From Eudoraea sp. (lineage in GTDB: Bacteria > Bacteroidota > Bacteroidia > Flavobacteriales > Flavobacteriaceae): 11,505 nt of DNA. The notes under the pieces are model-generated. The model was not told the origin of the DNA. It did not search any database and worked only from the letters and a program-made list of their open reading frames with translations. The DNA is taken from positions 1 through 11,505 of the forward strand of contig JABDPH010000284.1 in the NCBI GenBank assembly GCA_013042925.1, written 5' to 3'. Within the stretch, counting starts at the first letter, position 1. Every line of letters starts with the position of its first letter. A program made the position numbers and the translations under genes. Below are positions 8,276 through 11,505 of this stretch, piece after piece.

Positions 8276-8327
8276 TTAACTTCGCAATCCTTTTTGAAGG
8301 AAACGTTCATTGATAAAAAAGATGAGG

Positions 8328-8360
8328 GAATGAGATCCCGCCTTTGGCGTGATTCAATTC
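8328..8360 (+). repeat. 33-nt imperfect inverted repeat upstream of tmRNA
   Basis: Two 15-nt arms (8328-8342 and 8346-8360) around a TTT loop; 11 of 15 positions pair, including GAAT/ATTC at the base, ATC/GAT in the middle and CGCC/GGCG next to the loop. There is no T tract, so it is not a simple terminator. It may shape the tmRNA precursor or be a protein-binding site. Confidence 0.45.
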
Positions 8361-8366
8361 GTTGAC

Positions 8367-8383
8367 GGTAAGCAAAGCTTACC
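8367..8383 (+). repeat. Perfect 7-bp inverted repeat just before tmRNA
   Basis: GGTAAGC, loop AAA, GCTTACC, ending 12 nt before the mature tmRNA 5' end. There is no T tract. It could be a structure in the 5' leader removed during processing, or an operator-like dyad; the sequence alone does not decide. Confidence 0.5.
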
Positions 8384-8395
8384 TAACTCATTGAA

Positions 8396-8793
8396 GGGGC
8401 CGACTGGTTTTGACAGCAAGACCAATGGCGATGTAAGCATGCCGAGCGCTGGGATATAGCTCGTTAATCTCATATTTCAAACTTTTAATTGGCGATAATA
8501 ATTACGCTCTTGCCGCTTAATCTGAATTATAGTAGGATTTAGCCTCGTTCCCGCAAGGCGGGAAAGCGAGATGTCCCAGAATAGCCCTTGTTGACGGCGA
8601 TTCATTTAGGGGCACCAGAAAAGTCAACATAAGGATACTACTGCTTTGATAGTATCACCAAAATCTTAAAAAGCTAAGTGTGTAATAGGCGGTTTTTGGT
8701 CAGTTACACATCGAAAATTGAACAAGAACTAAGCATGTAGAAAGCATTGTAATTGCTTGTTTGGACGGGAGTTCGATTCTCCCCGGCTCCACC
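8396..8793 (+). ncRNA. ssrA: Transfer-messenger RNA (tmRNA, ssrA)
   Basis: One-piece tmRNA that rescues stalled ribosomes with SmpB. The acceptor stem pairs GGGGCCG (8396-8402) with CGGCTCC (8784-8790, one G-U pair). The T arm is GGGAG-TTCGATT-CTCCC at 8767-8783. The tag reading frame begins at GGC 8491 and ends at TAA 8518-8520, reading GDNNYALAA, which has the YALAA degradation end and resembles Bacteroidetes tags such as GENNYALAA. A hairpin at 8544-8570 (CTCG/CGAG, CCCGC/GCGGG) lies in the pseudoknot region. The discriminator A is 8791; CC follows at 8792-8793 but the next base is T, so the terminal A of CCA is not encoded. The mature 5' end is inferred from pairing. Confidence 0.96.
8491..8520 (+). 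other. tmRNA tag-peptide reading frame (GDNNYALAA, TAA stop)
   Basis: Nine codons GGC to GCT followed by TAA. After the alanine carried by charged tmRNA, the tag added to stalled proteins would be GDNNYALAA. The ALAA end is the usual ClpXP-type degron. The Gly resume codon is typical of Bacteroidetes tags. Confidence 0.92.
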
Positions 8794-8796
8794 TAT

Positions 8797-8836
8797 GCCC
8801 TCCGTAGCTCGAGATTTATCGAGAGCGAAGGAGGGC
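8797..8836 (+). terminator. tmRNA terminator hairpin sharing the GIY-YIG repeat core
   Basis: GCCCTCC (8797-8803) pairs perfectly with GGAGGGC (8830-8836). Inside it, CTCGA (8808-8812) pairs with TCGAG (8819-8823) around a GATTTA loop, and TTTATTATA follows. This fits an intrinsic terminator 3 nt after tmRNA. Read outside to inside, it is CTCC-GTA-GCT ... AGC-GAA-GGAG, the same layout as the three palindromes at 9263-9456, but with a longer inner stem. Confidence 0.8.
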
Positions 8837-9001
8837 TTTATTATATTAACTACTCATTCAAATAATTCTATATTTTTTTTTACAAAAGGCTTTAACGTAT
8901 TCCGATTCAATTTTAGTTAGGTTCTTTGTAATCCTATGCGAAAGAGAATGCAGGGTTCTTACAGTTTCAGATGATAATTTTAGCGTCTTTTAAGAATCTT
9001 T
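8837..9001. other. AT-rich spacer between tmRNA terminator and GIY-YIG gene
   Basis: A 165-bp AT-rich stretch with a T9 run near 8873-8881. I see no ORF, no RNA gene and no perfect TAnnTTTG box; TAATTTTA near 8976 is a one-mismatch candidate for the GIY-YIG gene. No second copy of the tmRNA 3' end (att site) is seen here. Confidence 0.5.
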
Positions 9002-9247
9002 ATGGAACTTCCATACGCTGTTTATATACTAAGATGTTCCAACGGACAATACTATACCGGTTTTACGAGAAATTTAAAAAGACGGCTTAAAGAACATAAG
9101 AATGGAGAAGCACATTCTACGAAAAACAAACTCCCTGTTCGGTTGATTCACGTATGTCTGTTTTGTACAAAACAAAAAGCGTATGACTTTGAACGCTATT
9201 TAAAATCCGGCTCTGGGATTGCATTCAGAAATAAAAGATTAATCTAA
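9002..9247 (+). CDS. Small GIY-YIG endonuclease-domain protein
   Basis: An 81-residue single-domain protein of the stand-alone GIY-YIG group (YhbQ/UPF0213-like, COG2827). The GIY position is AVY (6-8), and YIG is replaced by YTG (18-20) in NGQYYTGFT. The catalytic Arg lies in RNLKRRLKEH (Arg28), His32 follows, and Glu64 in DFERYLKSGSG is the expected metal ligand. It is basic and has no signal peptide. The family can nick or cut DNA, but in vivo roles of these short forms are unknown. The ATG at 9002 suits the fold's first strand. The last 13 codons (Ser69-Ile81) are the first unit of a downstream 85-bp tandem array, so the 3' end of this gene is itself a repeat. All key residues are intact, so it is probably active. 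Location behind ssrA, a common integration target, hints at acquisition. Confidence 0.9.
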   Translation: MELPYAVYILRCSNGQYYTGFTRNLKRRLKEHKNGEAHSTKNKLPVRLIHVCLFCTKQKAYDFERYLKSGSGIAFRNKRLI

Positions 9248-9262
9248 TACCAAAACGTACCT

Positions 9263-9286
9263 GCTCCGAAGCTTCAGCGAAGGAGC
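9263..9286 (+). repeat. Palindrome 1 of the GIY-YIG array
   Basis: GCTCC, GAA, GCTTCAGC, GAA, GGAGC. The outer 5 bp pair perfectly and GC/GC closes a TTCA loop. The facing GAA/GAA triplets form a symmetric 3x3 internal loop that as RNA could form sheared G-A pairs. It starts 15 nt after the GIY-YIG stop codon, with no T tract. Confidence 0.85.
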
Positions 9287-9287
9287 A

Positions 9288-9332
9288 ATGTCAGGTTCCG
9301 GGATTGCTTTTAGAAATAGAAGATTAGTATGA
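9288..9332 (+). pseudogene. Second copy of the GIY-YIG tail (14-codon mini-frame)
   Basis: ATG at 9288 directly precedes 13 codons reading SGSGIAFRNRRLV and TGA. Against the gene's SGSGIAFRNKRLI there are five synonymous codon changes and only two conservative replacements (K to R, I to V). It looks like the tail of a diverged but once-functional paralogue. GGAG of palindrome 1 lies 2 nt before the ATG, too close for a good ribosome site; translation is not demonstrated. Confidence 0.6.
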
Positions 9333-9347
9333 TGTCAACATGTAAGT

Positions 9348-9371
9348 GCTCCCATGCTTTAGCGAAGGAGC
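9348..9371 (+). repeat. Palindrome 2 of the GIY-YIG array
   Basis: GCTCC, CAT, GCTTTAGC, GAA, GGAGC. The outer stem and GC/GC inner stem match palindrome 1; the left internal triplet (CAT for GAA) and loop (TTTA for TTCA) differ. It starts 85 bp after palindrome 1. Confidence 0.85.
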
Positions 9372-9372
9372 A

Positions 9373-9417
9373 ATGTCCGGCTCTGGGATTGCATTCAGAA
9401 ATAAAAGATTAATCTAA
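9373..9417 (+). pseudogene. Third copy of the GIY-YIG tail (14-codon mini-frame)
   Basis: ATG at 9373 precedes 13 codons identical at nucleotide level to the end of the GIY-YIG gene (SGSGIAFRNKRLI, TAA). The identity extends through the stop and 4 nt beyond. This is either a recent duplication or gene conversion with the gene itself. Confidence 0.65.
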
Positions 9418-9432
9418 TACCTAAAAATAGAT

Positions 9433-9456
9433 ACTCCGAAGCTTCAGCGAAGGAGT
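9433..9456 (+). repeat. Palindrome 3 of the GIY-YIG array
   Basis: ACTCC, GAA, GCTTCAGC, GAA, GGAGT. It is the same as palindrome 1 except that the outermost pair is A-T instead of G-C: both ends changed together, so pairing is kept. It starts 85 bp after palindrome 2. Confidence 0.85.
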
Positions 9457-9457
9457 G

Positions 9458-9496
9458 AAATCAAGTTCCGGGATTGCATTTAAAACTTGCTATTAG
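9458..9496 (+). pseudogene. Fourth, degenerate copy of the GIY-YIG tail
   Basis: AAA followed by codons reading SSSGIAFKTCY and TAG. The KS-SGIAF core is kept, and the codon before it is Lys, as in the gene (Lys68). The last codons have decayed and the stop comes two codons early. A GTG at 9455 precedes it. Confidence 0.5.
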
Positions 9497-9520
9497 TACT
9501 ATTATTCTATCTGGAGGAGT

Positions 9521-9709
9521 AATAAAATTAGGTATTCTACACTACAATTGCAATACAAAAAGGACTCCTTTTTTTGATAAGGTTAACAGCAGTTTTTTAC
9601 AAATCCATATCTGCTCTTATAAAAACAATTAGTAACATCTTTGTGCTACTGCTTTCAATAGTTTTTTACTACAGAAATTTATAAATTGGCCGAAATTAGT
9701 ATTCAAGTT
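9521..9709. other. Non-coding AT-rich spacer before the PpiC gene
   Basis: No ORF or RNA gene is seen. An AT-rich inverted repeat, AAAAAGG-ACT-CCTTTTT at 9557-9573 followed by TT, could be a weak terminator for the GIY-YIG transcript. CATCTTTG at 9636-9643 is a one-mismatch -7 box that could drive the PpiC-HupE pair; no matching -33 element is evident. Confidence 0.35.
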
Positions 9710-10597
9710 ATGAAATCATTTTTAAGACAACCCCTGGTTCATTTTCTATTGATTGGGCTGGGATTTTTTCTGCTTTTCCAGGTCTTTGGGGATGAGAATG
9801 AAATAGATTCCAAAACTGTGATTGTGGATAAAGAAGCACTCATGACCTATTTTCAATACCGTTCCAAGGCATTCAATGCTGAGGTATTTGAAGAAAAGTT
9901 AGCCAGTCTGCCAAAGGAGGAACTGGACAAGATGATACAGGATTATGTTAGGGAAGAAGTACTTTACCGTGAGGCTATGGCTATGGGGTTAGACCGGGAA
10001 GATTATATCATTAAAAACAGGATGATACAGAAAGTCGAATTTTTAAGTGAAGGCATTGGTGAACTTGCCACAAATATTACGGATGAAGAACTGCAAGATT
10101 TTTATGAGGAAAATAAAGATAAATATTACGAGCCTACCCTGGTTACTTTCACCCATGTCTTTTACAAGACGGATAATCGAGGTGATTTGGAAGCCTCCCA
10201 ACTCGCGGAAAACACCCTTAAGGAGTTAAACTTAAAAAAAGTACCCTTTGAAAAAGCCCCTGCATATGGCGAACGTTTTTATTACAATACCAACTATGTT
10301 GAAAGAGGCAGGGATTATGTAGCCAGTCATTTTGGTGAGGAAATGGCCGAAGCCATTTTAGAAGCCGATCCCGATCCTTCTCTGTGGATTGGACCACTGC
10401 GGTCGGAATACGGATACCATCTTGTGCTGCTGATCGGTGAACAAGAGGGTCTTTATCCCGAATTGGAGGTAATAAAAGCACGGGTACTGCAAGATGCCCA
10501 ATACGAGCGGAAACAGGAAATAAAGCAACAGAGTATCCAGGCTGTGATTGACAGCTATACCGTTGAAGTGACTTATGAGCGTCCCGAATTAAATTAG
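9710..10597 (+). CDS. Membrane-anchored PpiC/parvulin-type peptidyl-prolyl isomerase
   Basis: A 295-residue protein with one N-terminal membrane segment (PLVHFLLIGLGFFLLFQVF, residues 8-26), then a SurA/PrsA-like helical region (about 40-125) and a parvulin domain (about 125-260). The GPLRSEYGYHLVLL motif (Gly228 onward, His237) is the characteristic final strand of parvulins. Orientation by the signal anchor puts the catalytic part in the periplasm, where it would assist protein folding. I start at the ATG at 9710; an in-frame TTG at 9686 adds eight residues without support. The next gene begins 11 bp after the stop, so the two form an operon. The pair PpiC plus HupE/UreJ-like protein recurs in several bacterial groups, but its shared function is not known to me. 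Confidence 0.87.
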   Translation: MKSFLRQPLVHFLLIGLGFFLLFQVFGDENEIDSKTVIVDKEALMTYFQYRSKAFNAEVFEEKLASLPKEELDKMIQDYVREEVLYREAMAMGLDREDYIIKNRMIQKVEFLSEGIGELATNITDEELQDFYEENKDKYYEPTLVTFTHVFYKTDNRGDLEASQLAENTLKELNLKKVPFEKAPAYGERFYYNTNYVERGRDYVASHFGEEMAEAILEADPDPSLWIGPLRSEYGYHLVLLIGEQEGLYPELEVIKARVLQDAQYERKQEIKQQSIQAVIDSYTVEVTYERPELN

Positions 10598-10608
10598 AAT
10601 CAGATTCT

Positions 10609-11505
10609 ATGAACTGGAGAAGGAATTTCTTAATGGGTTTAATTTTCTCTTGCGGACTAACCGTTAGTACAGCCCATGAAGGTCGCCCCTTATTTGTTGA
10701 AATAATGGAAAAAGAGGCTGGAATATTTGAATTGCAGTACAAAATCCCGCCTACCATTCCACAATTCAACCTCCCGGATATTTTTCTTCCGGATTCATTT
10801 GAGGCGATTGATAAAATCACCCTTTATCAGACTTCAGGAGGATTTATTAAAAGGCAGAATTTTAAATCGGCATCAGCACTCAATAGCGGAGATATCCGTA
10901 TTCAATACCCTGTGATGAATCCTTCCGTATCCTGTATTATGAAGATTACGCTGCTTAATGGCCAAAAATTCAATAAACTGCTGGGGCCGGATGAACTGCT
11001 ATGGACGGTTCCTGAAGAAGAGAGTTGGGCCGGGGTAGCCAGGCAATATACCCAACTTGGTGTCCAACATATCCTGGAAGGCTGGGACCACCTGCTCTTT
11101 CTAATTTGCCTGATGCTGGTTGCAGGGGTAGGTAAAAAATTGTGGATCACCATAACCGGGTTTACCATCGCCCATTCTATTACGCTGGCATTATCAGCCC
11201 TTAACGCAGTGCGTTTACCAATCCCGCCTGTGGAAGCTGTCATTGCCTTAAGTGTGGTTTACCTTGCCGTGGAAATAGCGTTACAGAAAAAAGACTCCCT
11301 CACCTACAGGTATCCCATTACCGTTTCATCCTCATTCGGACTATTGCACGGATTCGGGTTTGCAGCGGTGTTGGCAGAAATCGGCTTACCACAACTAGAG
11401 ATCGTAACCAGCTTGCTGTTCTTTAATGTTGGTGTGGAATTGGGGCAGATCATATTTGTAGTGGGAATACTTCTTCTCTGGATACTAATCCGCAAACTAT
11501 TTATC
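10609..11505 (+). CDS. HupE/UreJ-like membrane protein with periplasmic N-domain (3'-truncated by window)
   Basis: An open frame of 299 codons running off the window end. A signal peptide (cleavage near VSTA-HEG, residue 22) precedes a soluble domain of about 120 residues, then multiple membrane segments from about residue 145. Histidine motifs typical of the HupE_UreJ_2 family are visible: GVQHILEGWDHLLF (His154, Asp160, His161), FTIAHSITLALS (His189), VEAVIALSVVYLAVE, LLHGFGFA (His247) and FFNVGVELGQI. Classic HupE/UreJ proteins are nickel permease accessories, but no hydrogenase or urease gene is here, and nothing in this sequence fixes the substrate. It follows the PpiC gene by 11 bp and probably depends on its promoter. 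ATG at 10609 chosen because it gives a complete signal peptide. Confidence 0.88.
   Translation, partial: MNWRRNFLMGLIFSCGLTVSTAHEGRPLFVEIMEKEAGIFELQYKIPPTIPQFNLPDIFLPDSFEAIDKITLYQTSGGFIKRQNFKSASALNSGDIRIQYPVMNPSVSCIMKITLLNGQKFNKLLGPDELLWTVPEEESWAGVARQYTQLGVQHILEGWDHLLFLICLMLVAGVGKKLWITITGFTIAHSITLALSALNAVRLPIPPVEAVIALSVVYLAVEIALQKKDSLTYRYPITVSSSFGLLHGFGFAAVLAEIGLPQLEIVTSLLFFNVGVELGQIIFVVGILLLWILIRKLFI

Larger units (their letters stand above)
9206..9520 (+). repeat. 85-bp tandem array built from the GIY-YIG gene tail plus a palindrome
   Basis: Units begin at 9206, 9291, 9376 and 9461, an exact 85-bp period. Each full unit holds 39 nt of gene tail plus a 3-nt stop, a 15-nt variable spacer, a 24-nt palindrome (starting 9263, 9348, 9433) and a 4-nt link. 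Units 1 and 3 share a perfect 46-bp repeat (9206-9251 and 9376-9421); units 2 and 4 are diverged and more like each other in the first 15 nt, giving an A-B-A-B 170-bp super-period. Unit 4 loses the pattern after about 9500, with only GGAGGAG at 9513-9519 as a possible palindrome remnant. Not CRISPR: there are no unique spacers of uniform type. Confidence 0.9.

Noticed and set aside
8797..8836. Possible tRNA fragment (GTAGCTC ... GAGAGC resembles a tRNA D arm)
   Set aside because: There is no anticodon arm, T arm or acceptor partner; the segment is explained as a terminator stem with the array-type core.
9206..9520. CRISPR array
   Set aside because: The units are 85 bp with a coding tail, the intervals are homologous to each other rather than unique spacers, and no cas gene is present.
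8784..9709. Integrated element bounded by a duplicated tmRNA 3' end
   Set aside because: I found no second copy of the tmRNA 3' end in the window, and no integrase. The 7-nt CCGGCTC shared by the tmRNA end and the GIY-YIG tail (9207-9213) is too short to count.
9686..9709. Upstream TTG start for the PpiC gene
   Set aside because: It adds eight polar residues before the expected membrane anchor; the ATG at 9710 gives the usual short cytoplasmic N-terminus.
10218..10820. 200-codon open frame on the minus strand
   Set aside because: It lies antisense to the end of the PpiC gene and start of the HupE/UreJ-like gene, both of which have clear family motifs. Its translation shows no recognisable domain.

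Overview
The window looks like chromosomal DNA from a member of the Bacteroidetes, most likely a (marine) Flavobacteriaceae. The reasons are: about 40% GC by eye; near-absence of strong Shine-Dalgarno sites; identical TAnnTTTG-type -7 boxes in the typA/kdsA spacer; a one-piece tmRNA whose tag reads GDNNYALAA; and a lipoprotein sulfatase with acidic residues just after the lipobox cysteine. Species cannot be named from this.

Layout. (1) 1-2780: the housekeeping translational GTPase typA/bipA (minus) and kdsA (plus, KDO-8-phosphate synthase of the metal-dependent, Cys-containing class), divergent from one short promoter region. (2) 2839-6969: mostly exported enzymes. These are an S1-type formylglycine sulfatase lipoprotein, a small DUF1801 protein (minus), a transglutaminase-like protein with an intact Cys-His-Asp triad, and a secreted PHP-domain metallo-phosphoesterase. 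Gene ends here are only 3-5 bp apart. (3) 6973-8178 (minus): a LYS1-type saccharopine/alanine dehydrogenase homologue. (4) 8179-8395: a leader with two inverted repeats and a candidate -7 box, then ssrA (tmRNA) at 8396-8793 and its strong terminator hairpin. (5) 9002-9520: a small GIY-YIG nuclease gene followed by a tandem array with an exact 85-bp period. (6) 9710-11505: a membrane-anchored PpiC-type peptidyl-prolyl isomerase and a HupE/UreJ-like membrane protein, an apparent operon; the second gene runs off the window.

The most interesting part is region 5. The array starts inside the GIY-YIG gene. It repeats the gene's last 13 codons four times and places a 24-nt imperfect palindrome 15 nt after three of the four stop codons. 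The second copy differs from the gene almost only by synonymous or conservative changes. Two of the palindromes differ by a compensatory base-pair swap. The same palindrome design (CTCC-NNN-GCT ... AGC-GAA-GGAG) also forms the core of the tmRNA terminator 400 bp upstream. This suggests a GIY-YIG nuclease with its own family of palindromic elements, analogous in logic to REP/RAYT pairs, lodged behind ssrA. That reading is inference; the repeat structure itself is directly visible.
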